Source: Anaerovorax odorimutans
Lineage (GTDB): Bacteria; Bacillota; Clostridia; Peptostreptococcales; Anaerovoracaceae
Assembly: GCF_024459955.1 (NCBI RefSeq)
Contig: NZ_JANFXK010000026.1
Span: 1 to 39,361 of the forward strand
DNA length: 39,361 nucleotides
Direction: 5' to 3'
Position 1 is the stretch's first letter; every line of letters begins with the position of its first letter. Position numbers and translations under genes: made by a program. Under the pieces are notes generated by a model. That model had not been told where the DNA came from. It searched no databases and saw only the letters and a list, made by a program, of their open reading frames with translations. This document shows, piece after piece, positions 1 to 7,264 of this stretch.

Positions 1-99
1 AGCATCTCTGCTTTTCTTTGACTAAATTTCTACACTATGAAGTTTTCAAGGTTCTCGCCGCTCGTTTCCGGCGGCCGCTCCGTTTTACGGAGCTTTTCT
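1..99 (-). promoter_or_regulatory. Transcribed leader of a probable rRNA operon (genes lie left of the window)
   Basis: Read leftward, this stretch follows three strong promoters. It holds a 7-bp hairpin (GCTCCGT/ACGGAGC, 77-93) and then a segment containing CTTGAAAACTTCATAG near 35-52. That segment resembles the 'TTGAAAACT' motif common in Firmicute rRNA leaders and spacers. No open frame with a ribosome site is present. That 16S rRNA starts just beyond base 1 is inference; the rRNA itself is not visible. Confidence 0.6.
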
Positions 100-128
100 A
101 GTTTATCTCATTTTTACCAGTTTGTCAA
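100..128 (-). promoter_or_regulatory. Promoter P3 of a tandem set, leftward
   Basis: The minus strand reads TTGACA (123-128), a 17-base spacer, then TAAACT (100-105). It is the promoter nearest the presumed rRNA genes. Confidence 0.7.
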
Positions 129-201
129 GAACTTTTTTCATTTCTTTTTCGACGTCCCCGGTCCTTTTCGAAGCGTTTCGGCTTCGTGAGACAACTTTTA
201 T

Positions 202-230
202 ATACTACCATGTTTGAGCGATTTTGTCAA
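202..230 (-). promoter_or_regulatory. Promoter P2 of a tandem set, leftward
   Basis: The minus strand reads TTGACA (225-230), a 17-base spacer, then TAGTAT (202-207). It lies 102 bases upstream of P3. Confidence 0.75.
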
Positions 231-298
231 CGTCTTTTTTTCCGTCTTTTTCTCGATTCGTCTTCGTTGCCGCCCCGCTCTCACCTGACAGCTTGTCT

Positions 299-327
299 AT
301 ATTACCAAACTTCTCCTCCTCTGTCAA
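299..327 (-). promoter_or_regulatory. Promoter P1 of a tandem set, leftward
   Basis: The minus strand reads TTGACA (322-327), a 17-base spacer, then TAATAT (299-304). It lies 97 bases upstream of P2 and about 60 bases after the stop of the symporter gene. The three promoters share the same geometry, as in multi-promoter rRNA operons. Confidence 0.75.
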
Positions 328-385
328 CCGCTTTCTTTTATCTTTTTTGGACTTTTTTTCAACCGCAGGTGTTATGGGGAAAATA

Positions 386-1789
386 CTACTTTCGAATAAT
401 CTTTTCCAGTCCCTCGGTGTTATACGGGAGGCCGCGCCTTTTTTGGTACAGGGCGTCTTCCAGCAGCTCGAATCTTCCTTTATTAAGAGGATATATAAAT
501 TGGAAGATGGCAGCGATCAGCAGCGCGGCTGCCGGGATCAGCATAAAGGCATTCTCAATTGTAGTCACTGCACGGGCGGACTGAACAGCCAGCGCACCGT
601 CGTAGCCGCCCCATTCAAGCATGCTCCCCAGTACTTTGCTCGAAATGGACATACTCAGGGAAAAAGCAATCCCATAAACGGAGATAACACTGCCTTCCAC
701 CCTTTTTCCCATTACGAATTCACCGACCTCACTGATATCGTAAAGCACTGCGTTGAAAAGCTGCCAGAAGGCGGCGTATGCAATGGAAAACACGCAGGCG
801 TAAGCAATCAATCCCAAATAGCTGCTAACGTCCAGACAGCGGAAGACGATTGCTCCGATGCCCGATACCAGCAGAGCCAAGGCCAAAGCGTTCTTCTTCT
901 CAATCTTAATAGAGGCCCATCCCAGCAGCGGCGTGCACACTGCGTTCACAATCATGGAAATCAGAAAAATAGTAGAAGTGACCTGATCCCCCAGCCCCAG
1001 CTTATAACGGGCAAAGAATACAATATTTGAACTGTAAAACGTATTGGCCACTACGAAGGCGAAGATTACCAAAATCAAATAGATAAAGGGCTTGAGCCGC
1101 AGAATACGGATGTAATCCCGAAGAAGCTGCAAAAGCCCTGCCTTTTCCCTGGCATCGCTCTCATCCGCGGGCCGTTCCAAACCTCGAGTGCTGTTCCATG
1201 TAATAAGAATGGAGCCGCAGGCTATGACGGCAATGAGAAGCGCAACGGAAAACCAGGCGCTTTTGTCACTCATACCGAAACCTTCCAGCAGCTTCACCAT
1301 TGCCAGGGGCAGCACCATACCCAGCACATTGCCCATGATGCCGAATACCCTGGCGCAGGTTCTCAGAACGCTTCGCTCATTATATCCCGGCGCGATCTCA
1401 GCGCCCAACGCGGAATATGGCGTATAATAGGCCCCGAAGCCAATCCAGAACAGAAAACCGGCAGCGATATAAACCGCCACCTTTAAGGTACCGCTCCATG
1501 CCAAATCCGTAAAAAGCACGATCAGGCCAAGCCCCAGAGGAAGTACGGCAAAGATCAAAAAAGGACGGCGCCTGCCGTACTTAGAATTCCAGTTATCGGA
1601 GACGTACCCCAGCGACATCTCCGCGATACCGTTGAGAATAATCGTAACAGCCGATATCATGCCCGCCGTTTCCGCCGAAAGCCCTGCCACTGTAGTGAAA
1701 AAGACAATCGAATATACCGTCACAAAGCTGTAGGGCGCCGCATCCGCAATGGTAGCCACGCCATAGCCCCAATATTTTTTTCTTTTCAT
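386..1789 (-). CDS. GPH-family (glycoside-pentoside-hexuronide:cation) symporter, MFS_2
   Basis: This 467-residue membrane protein has about twelve hydrophobic segments. An early NSKYGRRRPFL loop (about residues 67-78) matches the family's conserved cytoplasmic GRRRP motif after TM2, and the length is normal for MelB/XynP-like carriers. Such proteins couple uptake of a sugar or other small solute to Na+ or H+ at the cytoplasmic membrane; the substrate cannot be read here. The ATG at 1789 lies only two codons after an in-frame stop, so the start is well bounded, although the AAGGAG ribosome site is rather far upstream (about 14 bases). A terminator separates it from the amino-acid transporter upstream, so it is probably a single-gene unit. 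No sugar enzyme lies next to it. Confidence 0.85.
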   Translation of the reverse strand: MKRKKYWGYGVATIADAAPYSFVTVYSIVFFTTVAGLSAETAGMISAVTIILNGIAEMSLGYVSDNWNSKYGRRRPFLIFAVLPLGLGLIVLFTDLAWSGTLKVAVYIAAGFLFWIGFGAYYTPYSALGAEIAPGYNERSVLRTCARVFGIMGNVLGMVLPLAMVKLLEGFGMSDKSAWFSVALLIAVIACGSILITWNSTRGLERPADESDAREKAGLLQLLRDYIRILRLKPFIYLILVIFAFVVANTFYSSNIVFFARYKLGLGDQVTSTIFLISMIVNAVCTPLLGWASIKIEKKNALALALLVSGIGAIVFRCLDVSSYLGLIAYACVFSIAYAAFWQLFNAVLYDISEVGEFVMGKRVEGSVISVYGIAFSLSMSISSKVLGSMLEWGGYDGALAVQSARAVTTIENAFMLIPAAALLIAAIFQFIYPLNKGRFELLEDALYQKRRGLPYNTEGLEKIIRK

Positions 1790-1896
1790 ACTTTTTCAGA
1801 TAACTCCTTTTCTCTTGCTGCACCTATTATACGCAGAAAGGCCGGAGCTTGTAAATATGAAAAATAAGATACCACCAAGCGGCGGCATTTCCGGGC

Positions 1897-1929
1897 AAAA
1901 AAAGAGACAGACCTTTTTCGTCTGCCTCT
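1897..1929 (-). terminator. Terminator of the DDAH-APC operon
   Basis: Read leftward, a 10-bp stem (AGAGGCAGAC/GTCTGTCTCT with one mismatch, 1903-1929) is followed by seven T. It lies 16 bases after the transporter stop codon. Confidence 0.8.
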
Positions 1930-1944
1930 GCTCATCATTAAGTT

Positions 1945-3390
1945 TTAGAAAAGCTGGATCGTACCATTGGTCATCAGAATGATTGCCGCCACAAAGGCTG
2001 CGATGACAACGACTACTGCCACTGCATCGGTTGCTTTCGGAAGTACCTTGGTGCCCTTCTGCTTCTGTGTGTACAGATAGAGCAGAATTCCCGGTCCAAA
2101 CAGTACCGCGGACGCCAATACGGACTGCCATCCGCTGGCATACAGCATCCAGGCACCGTAAACAGCACCGATCACCGCAAAGATCCAAACCGCGACTTTC
2201 GTCCTGCCTTCGGTAATACCAGTCAGCGTTTCTCCCTTTACCGTTATTTTGAGACAATACAGTCCCGACAGGAAATAAGGGAACATAATCATACTGGTTG
2301 ACAGTGCGTAGCATACCTGATAAGTAGAATCATTGAAGTAAATGATAATCAGGAATATCTGGATAACAACCGTTGACAACAGCAGTGATGTTATCGGTGC
2401 CCCGCGTCTGTTAACTTTAGCGAAAAATTTCGGGAAACATCCTTTTGATGCCGGGGCGTAAGCGCTGTCTACGCAGAGAATCGTATAGGTAAACAAAGCT
2501 CCTGCGATGGAAACGATTACCGCAACGTTAACCAGGGTAGCTCCCCAGCCGCCCACAACAGCCTCCAGTACGCCTGCAACGGACGGAGTCTTGAGCTGTG
2601 CCAGCTCTTCAGTCGGCATAACGCCCATACTTAAAATGGAAATCATCATGTACAGCGCCAGCATGCACAGGAAACAAATGATTGTAGCCCGACCCGCGAC
2701 TTTCGTATTTTTGGCTCTTTCAGAAATAACGACCGACCCCTCAATACCGATAAAGATCCATACGGTAATGAACGTAGTTCCTTTTACCTGTTCCAGCAGG
2801 TTCATGCCCGAGCCTTCTCCGGTAAAGTTGCTGAGGAAGATGCTCAGATCAAAGGATCTGGCAAAGACAATCGCTACCAGCAGCACCAGAATCGGAAGCA
2901 GCTTTGCGATTACAACGATTACATTGATGGTTACCGCCTGATTGATGCCTCTCGATACGAGAAGCGCCAGCAGCCAGACGACGATCGAAGCAGTGACAAT
3001 CGAAGCCACATTGTTGCCTTCTCCAAACACCGGGAAAAAGCTTCCCAGTGAGCTGAAGAGCATGGTGATAAAGGATATCTGAGCCAAAATGGCACTGATC
3101 CAATATCCCCAGGCTGAACAGAATCCGATAAACTCCCCGAATCCCTCTTTTGCGTAGGTGTACAGTCCACTGGTCAATTCCGGCTTTGCGATGCCCAGTC
3201 TGAAGAAACACATACATAAGGAAAGCATTCCTATTCCCGCGATTCCCCAGCCGATCAATGAAGCCAGCGGATACGCGCCCGCGGCCGCAAAGTCGCCCGG
3301 AATGGCAAATGCACCGCTGGCCAGAATAAGGCCGATGCCGAACATCGTCAGCCGTAGGGTGCCGAGCCCTTTTTCATTTGAATTTCCCAT
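1945..3390 (-). CDS. APC-family amino-acid transporter, arginine/ornithine (ArcD-like) type
   Basis: The 481-residue protein has about twelve to thirteen membrane helices. Its N-terminal GIGLILASGAFAIPGD matches the unwound TM1 region of the basic amino acid/polyamine antiporter branch of the APC superfamily. Length and layout fit arginine:ornithine or related exchangers in the cytoplasmic membrane. It starts 49 bases after the stop of the amidinotransferase-fold hydrolase, so the two are almost surely co-transcribed. It probably imports that enzyme's substrate or exports its product. Specificity (arginine, methylarginine, citrulline or ornithine) is inference from context. The AAGGA ribosome site is nine bases before the ATG. 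Confidence 0.82.
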   Translation of the reverse strand: MGNSNEKGLGTLRLTMFGIGLILASGAFAIPGDFAAAGAYPLASLIGWGIAGIGMLSLCMCFFRLGIAKPELTSGLYTYAKEGFGEFIGFCSAWGYWISAILAQISFITMLFSSLGSFFPVFGEGNNVASIVTASIVVWLLALLVSRGINQAVTINVIVVIAKLLPILVLLVAIVFARSFDLSIFLSNFTGEGSGMNLLEQVKGTTFITVWIFIGIEGSVVISERAKNTKVAGRATIICFLCMLALYMMISILSMGVMPTEELAQLKTPSVAGVLEAVVGGWGATLVNVAVIVSIAGALFTYTILCVDSAYAPASKGCFPKFFAKVNRRGAPITSLLLSTVVIQIFLIIIYFNDSTYQVCYALSTSMIMFPYFLSGLYCLKITVKGETLTGITEGRTKVAVWIFAVIGAVYGAWMLYASGWQSVLASAVLFGPGILLYLYTQKQKGTKVLPKATDAVAVVVVIAAFVAAIILMTNGTIQLF

Positions 3391-3439
3391 AAATTCACGT
3401 CCTTTTCAAAATTAACAAGGTATATAATTGCTTGTTATC

Positions 3440-4210
3440 CTAGAATCGGAGTGACAGACAGCTGAGACCTCCATCGAGCTTTCTGTATTCAGAAGTATCC
3501 ACCAGTAAAACATCATAGCCAGCATCTTTTACAGCCTTTTCCACTGCCGGATAACCTTCCGGAACGATGACGGTTCCGTTTACCCAGATGCAGTTCGCAG
3601 CGTAAGCTTCCTCTTCCGGAATAACAATTTTATTATATTTTGCGAATTCAGGCTTGTCAATAAATTCTCCGGAAACTAACATGTTATTATTCTCAATATA
3701 GTTTACGCCAGTCTTCAGATGGAGTACTTTTTCAAGAGGCACTTCTGAACCGCTCAGTCCATGCTTCTCCAGGATAGCAATGAACTGCTTGATGCCTTCC
3801 TCGTTGGTTCTCGCAGAACGTCCGACATAGAAGTGGTCTCCTACCATCATTACGTCTCCGCCTTCCAGCGTTCCCGGATCTTTGATGTATTCGATCTTGT
3901 CTTCCGGGAAAAACTTCTTTACCGCTCCGATGATCTCGTTCTTTTCACCGTTTCTGGAAGCCGCGCCAGGATTTGTGATGATCGCGCAGTTTCTTGTGAT
4001 TACGGCAGGGTCTTCTACGAAGCAGGAGTCCGGATATCTTTCATCCGCTTCCAGTACAGTCACTTCTACACCACACTTTTTCAGTGCTTCAATATAATTA
4101 TCATGCTGTTTTAAAGCCAGTTCATAGTCCGGTTTTCCCAGCTCCGGCGCGGAAGTGATACCTTCTACCATGGCTTTGCACGGTCTTCTTACAATTACGT
4201 TTTTAAACAT
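3440..4210 (-). CDS. Dimethylarginine dimethylaminohydrolase-like enzyme (guanidino-modifying family)
   Basis: This 256-residue protein is the usual size of bacterial DDAH and is shorter than the roughly 400-residue arginine deiminases. Visible family residues are DSCFVED (61-67), Arg86, EGGDV (116-120), GRSART (130-135), His164 in LHLKTG, and the nucleophile Cys251 five residues before the end. Spacing closely tracks that of Pseudomonas DDAH. Known members hydrolyse N-methylated arginines to citrulline and (di)methylamine in the cytoplasm; some relatives act on arginine itself. It is first in the operon, with an APC transporter downstream and a GntR regulator divergent. GGAGGT lies eight bases before the ATG. 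Family assignment is firm; methylarginine as substrate is inferred. Confidence 0.82.
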   Translation of the reverse strand: MFKNVIVRRPCKAMVEGITSAPELGKPDYELALKQHDNYIEALKKCGVEVTVLEADERYPDSCFVEDPAVITRNCAIITNPGAASRNGEKNEIIGAVKKFFPEDKIEYIKDPGTLEGGDVMMVGDHFYVGRSARTNEEGIKQFIAILEKHGLSGSEVPLEKVLHLKTGVNYIENNNMLVSGEFIDKPEFAKYNKIVIPEEEAYAANCIWVNGTVIVPEGYPAVEKAVKDAGYDVLLVDTSEYRKLDGGLSCLSLRF

Positions 4211-4251
4211 TCTTCATTACCTCCATCTGTTTTCAGAATTTTACGTTGAAT

Positions 4252-4267
4252 ATATAATATATTATAT
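4252..4267. promoter_or_regulatory. Candidate GntR operator (16-bp perfect palindrome)
   Basis: ATATAATATATTATAT is an exact palindrome overlapping the -10 hexamer of the leftward hydrolase promoter. The position suits a repressor site for the divergently encoded GntR protein, but an AT-only palindrome may also arise by chance in a promoter. Confidence 0.4.
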
Positions 4268-4282
4268 TTTATATTCTGTCAA
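4254..4282 (-). promoter_or_regulatory. Promoter of the DDAH-APC operon
   Basis: The minus strand has TTGACA (4277-4282), a 17-base spacer and TATTAT (4254-4259). This predicts a short 5' leader of about 37 bases. Confidence 0.7.
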
Positions 4283-4284
4283 TA

Positions 4285-4313
4285 TTGCAATCCCTTTTTT
4301 CAAATGATATTAT
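4285..4313 (+). promoter_or_regulatory. Promoter of the GntR regulator gene
   Basis: TTGCAA (4285-4290), a 17-base spacer and TATTAT (4308-4313) lie about 30 bases before the regulator's ATG. It sits back to back with the hydrolase promoter. Confidence 0.6.
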
Positions 4314-4345
4314 AGTAGTAATTATTTGCATGAAGGAGAAAATCT

Positions 4346-4996
4346 ATGTACAAATTCCTCTCTTTAAAAGACCACGTGTATCAGTACATTGCTGAACAGA
4401 TCTCCAGGGGATCGCTGGTTCCCGGAAAAAAAATTAACGAAAACGAGATATGCCAGCAGCTGAGCATCAGTCGTACTCCGGTCCGCGAGGCACTGATCCA
4501 GCTTTCCAGCGAGGGCGTTTTGGAAAACGTTCCGCGCAAAGGCTTTATCATTAAAGAGATGAAAGCCGGTGAGGCACGTCAGCTCTACGAAGTAATCGGT
4601 GTCCTCGACGGCCTGGCCGCACAGCTGGCCTGCTGCCACATGACGGAAAAACATCTGAAAGACATGGCCTTTTACATAGACAGTATGGAACTGGCCATTG
4701 ATTCGGAAAACTATGAAATGTATTACAAGCAGCAGGAGATTTTCCATGATATCTATCTGGAGGAATGCGGGAATGAAGTTCTCATAGGCGTTCTCTCTCA
4801 GCTGAAAAACAAATTCGTATCCAAAACCTATGATTTGTCCACAGACAAGAAGGGGAAAGAAATCCTTCATACGACCAATGCTGAACACCGGGTCATTCTT
4901 CGCCTGTTTGAAGAACAGGACACCGCAGGGCTTTGTGAATATCTGCAGAAAACCCACTGGAACCCTGAGCTGGCCTGTACGGAGGTCACCAGCTAG
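4346..4996 (+). CDS. GntR-family transcriptional regulator, FadR/FCD subfamily
   Basis: The 216-residue protein has a winged-helix domain at about 1-70, with the typical LSISRTPVREALIQL recognition helix and VPRKGFII wing. An all-helical ligand-binding domain follows (about 78-210), with acidic and histidine residues such as the EIFHDIYLEECGN stretch typical of FCD domains. FCD regulators usually sense small carboxylic or amino acids and control adjacent catabolic genes. Divergence from the hydrolase-transporter operon, with back-to-back promoters and a palindrome between them, makes local control of that operon likely. GAAGGAG precedes the ATG by about eight bases. Confidence 0.85.
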   Translation: MYKFLSLKDHVYQYIAEQISRGSLVPGKKINENEICQQLSISRTPVREALIQLSSEGVLENVPRKGFIIKEMKAGEARQLYEVIGVLDGLAAQLACCHMTEKHLKDMAFYIDSMELAIDSENYEMYYKQQEIFHDIYLEECGNEVLIGVLSQLKNKFVSKTYDLSTDKKGKEILHTTNAEHRVILRLFEEQDTAGLCEYLQKTHWNPELACTEVTS

Positions 4997-5040
4997 TTTG
5001 AGGAAGCGAGTCACGTTTCTGCCACAGGAAAGCGGCTCCG

Positions 5041-5196
5041 GTAACTTTTTCCGATTTTTTCAAAAAGTTACGCACTTTTCAACGATTTGGCGGCCTCTAA
5101 AACAACTGCCAGCACAAATTTTCAATTTCTACGATTTCGAACACCCGCAAACCCACAACTTTGCGTAACTTTGCACTGATTTTTGTGAAAAGTTAC
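5041..5196 (+). repeat. Repeat copy A: 109-bp core with terminal inverted repeats, flanked by hairpins
   Basis: The core (5064-5172) begins AAAGTTACGCA and ends TGCGTAACTTT, an 11-bp perfect inverted pair. Each core end also takes part in an outward hairpin: GTAACTTTTT/AAAAAGTTAC at 5041-5071 and GTAACTTT/AAAGTTAC at 5165-5196. The core aligns without gaps to copy B at 24441-24549 (about 80 of 109 identical by eye). No coding frame fits. It fills most of the interval between the convergent GntR and MFS genes, and its hairpins may serve as their terminators. Confidence 0.75.
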
Positions 5197-5302
5197 CACG
5201 TCCCGCCAATTCGGCCAAGAGGAAACGTTTATCCGCTCCGACCCCATTTCAAGGCAAAAAACGCCAGACCATTTTCCGATCGGAAAGCTCGAAAGGTACA
5301 AG

Positions 5303-6442
5303 TTATATAGTCTTCCCCTTAGCGGCCAATACGCCATAGGCAAGCAGCGGTACCGCGGCCATTGCCAGGAACATATAATCGCTGCCAAGATGAGTATAGA
5401 GGAATCCGGCCAGAATCGGTCCACCGGCAAGGCCCATATCAAGCCCTATGTAATAGGTACTGTTGGCAATTCCCTGATGGGCGATACTGACCTTGCGTAT
5501 GCCGTTGGCCTGAGAGACAGAAACCAGGACCCCATATCCCAAAGCCATCAGCAATGCGGCAGCGGCCATCATAAGAAAACCGTTCATAAAATTCACCACA
5601 GCCAGAGATGCAGCGGCAGCCGGCGTACACAGCAGCACAAAACGGCAATAGCTCCACCTGTCAAAAAACCGGCTGAACACAATTCGAAATACGATCAGGA
5701 ACACCGCATATAAAGGGAAATAAAGTCCCACATTCAAATCAAGTCCCCTGTCCCCCGCAAAAGTGGCGATAAAAGCCGACAGCGCGCTATAGGGAAGCGT
5801 AACCAGCATTACCACCAGCGCGGTGGGCAGCACTTCTTTGGCAAAGAACCGATTTTCGGACCGTTCGCGGATGGGAGAATCTTTTTGTTCGTCATTGCCA
5901 CCTTTCAGCAGGATAATCAAAAATGCGACCAGAGCGAAGAGGCCGGAAACGGCAAAAGCGGCCCGGTACCCCCATTCATCCGACAGCCATAAAGCGACCG
6001 TAGGCGCAAAGGCCATACTGAGGGCCTGAACCATTCCGTATATCCCCATTCCCGAGCCGATGCGTTCCGGCGGCAGACTGGCGCCCACCGAGGTGGAAAG
6101 CGTAATCGAGCTTACTGCGAATCCAACACCGTTGAGAAGCCGGAAAAGAATCAGACAGATCGGAGCCGGGGAAAAGCAATAGCCCGCATTGCTTAATATC
6201 ATCATTCCCAGACCCAGCATGGCGAGCCGACGGCGGTCATACCGATCAACCGCGCTTCCCGCCAGCGGGCGGCAGCACAGCGAACAAACATTGAGAATTC
6301 CTCCCGCCACTCCCATTATGACACCACTGCCTCCCAGTTCACCGGTAAATCCTGCAATAATCGGGTTTCCCATGGACAGGCTCAGCATATAAAAAAATGT
6401 TGCCATCAGCAACAGCACAAAAGACTTATTAAAAAGTTTCAT
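5303..6442 (-). CDS. Major facilitator superfamily transporter
   Basis: The 379-residue protein has about twelve hydrophobic helices split by a charged central loop (around residues 185-200). A DRYDRRRLAMLG segment at about 66-77 matches the MFS loop 2-3 signature. Members are secondary transporters, often drug or metabolite exporters; the substrate is unknown. AAGGAGG lies four bases before the ATG. It is divergent from a Crp/Fnr-family regulator with overlapping promoters, so it is probably that regulator's target. Confidence 0.82.
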   Translation of the reverse strand: MKLFNKSFVLLLMATFFYMLSLSMGNPIIAGFTGELGGSGVIMGVAGGILNVCSLCCRPLAGSAVDRYDRRRLAMLGLGMMILSNAGYCFSPAPICLILFRLLNGVGFAVSSITLSTSVGASLPPERIGSGMGIYGMVQALSMAFAPTVALWLSDEWGYRAAFAVSGLFALVAFLIILLKGGNDEQKDSPIRERSENRFFAKEVLPTALVVMLVTLPYSALSAFIATFAGDRGLDLNVGLYFPLYAVFLIVFRIVFSRFFDRWSYCRFVLLCTPAAAASLAVVNFMNGFLMMAAAALLMALGYGVLVSVSQANGIRKVSIAHQGIANSTYYIGLDMGLAGGPILAGFLYTHLGSDYMFLAMAAVPLLAYGVLAAKGKTI

Positions 6443-6486
6443 ATTTCCTCCTTGGCTTTGGACAGCTGTTGTGCCCGAAACGTTTC

Positions 6487-6522
6487 TATTATATAATAAG
6501 CACAGGAAAGGAGGTGTTGCAA
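6487..6522. promoter_or_regulatory. Overlapping divergent promoters with a 12-bp palindrome
   Basis: TATTATATAATA (6487-6498) is a perfect palindrome. On the plus strand it supplies TATAAT (6492-6497) for the regulator gene, although no good -35 is seen 17 bases upstream. On the minus strand it supplies TATTAT (6493-6498), with TTGCAA (6517-6522) 18 bases away, for the MFS gene. The two promoters share bases and should compete. Confidence 0.45.
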
Positions 6523-7212
6523 TTGCGACACACCGAAAAAGAATCCTCTGTATTCGCAGGGATTTCTTCCGAAGAAAAACTCAGAATTATGGAATGCCTG
6601 GACGGAAAGGAAAAAGAGTATCCCTGCGGCTCCGTTATCCGCCGCCAGGTGACGAAGGACCGCATCGCTTTCGTTTCCCGGGGTTCCATTGAGATCAGCG
6701 AACTGCGTTTGGATGGAATTCGAAATCTTTTGGGAATTATTGAAAAAGATATGCTGATTCTTCCCGACTTTTCATGGGTCAAGGCGAATACTGCCCAGGA
6801 AATATCCGTTCGCAGTACGGACGAGGGATGCTCGCTGATATTTTTCGACCTCAATAAAGCGACAGGCTGGTGCGAGAAATGCTGCCGGGCCCACAAGCGG
6901 TTTGCCCGCAATCTGCTGACCTGCCTTGCCAATCGCAACAACTACCTTACGGAGCGTATCGAGCTGCTGAGCCAGAGAAAGACACGGGACAAGCTGATCG
7001 CTTATTTAGGCATGGAGTCCAGAAAGCAGCACACGAAGGATCTGGTCCTGCCCCTGACCATGAAGGCCCTGGCTGATTATCTGTGCGTAGACAGGACCGC
7101 TATGCTCAGAGAGATGAAAAAACTGCGAGAGGAAGGATTGATCGAAGGCATGAGCGGGCACATACGGCTCAAAGGCAAGCCATTCTCCAATCTCTGCGCT
7201 CCCAAAAAATAA
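6523..7212 (+). CDS. Crp/Fnr-family transcriptional regulator
   Basis: I start this at TTG 6523 because AGGAGG (6509-6514) sits eight bases before it. Longer in-frame readings would begin upstream of the likely -10 box. The 229-residue product has an N-terminal cupin-like sensor region (about 10-110), a long dimer helix (about 120-155) and a C-terminal helix-turn-helix (MKALADYLCVDRTAMLREMKK, about 180-200). Several cysteines lie in the sensor and linker (103, 117, 120, 121, 134). This could suit redox or metal sensing, but the arrangement is not the standard N-terminal Fnr cluster. It is divergent from an MFS transporter, its likely target. The effector is unknown. Confidence 0.8.
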   Translation: MRHTEKESSVFAGISSEEKLRIMECLDGKEKEYPCGSVIRRQVTKDRIAFVSRGSIEISELRLDGIRNLLGIIEKDMLILPDFSWVKANTAQEISVRSTDEGCSLIFFDLNKATGWCEKCCRAHKRFARNLLTCLANRNNYLTERIELLSQRKTRDKLIAYLGMESRKQHTKDLVLPLTMKALADYLCVDRTAMLREMKKLREEGLIEGMSGHIRLKGKPFSNLCAPKK

Positions 7213-7248
7213 AAGTGGCTGCGTCCTGATCCGCAGGCTGCAGCCACT
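7204..7248 (-). terminator. Terminator of the hyp operon (also follows the Crp/Fnr gene)
   Basis: A 9-bp stem AGTGGCTGC/GCAGCCACT (7214-7248), read leftward, is followed by TTTTATTTTTT. It lies between two convergent genes and can serve both strands, but the T-run favours leftward termination. Confidence 0.8.
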
Positions 7249-7264
7249 GTTCAATATGTTTTTT

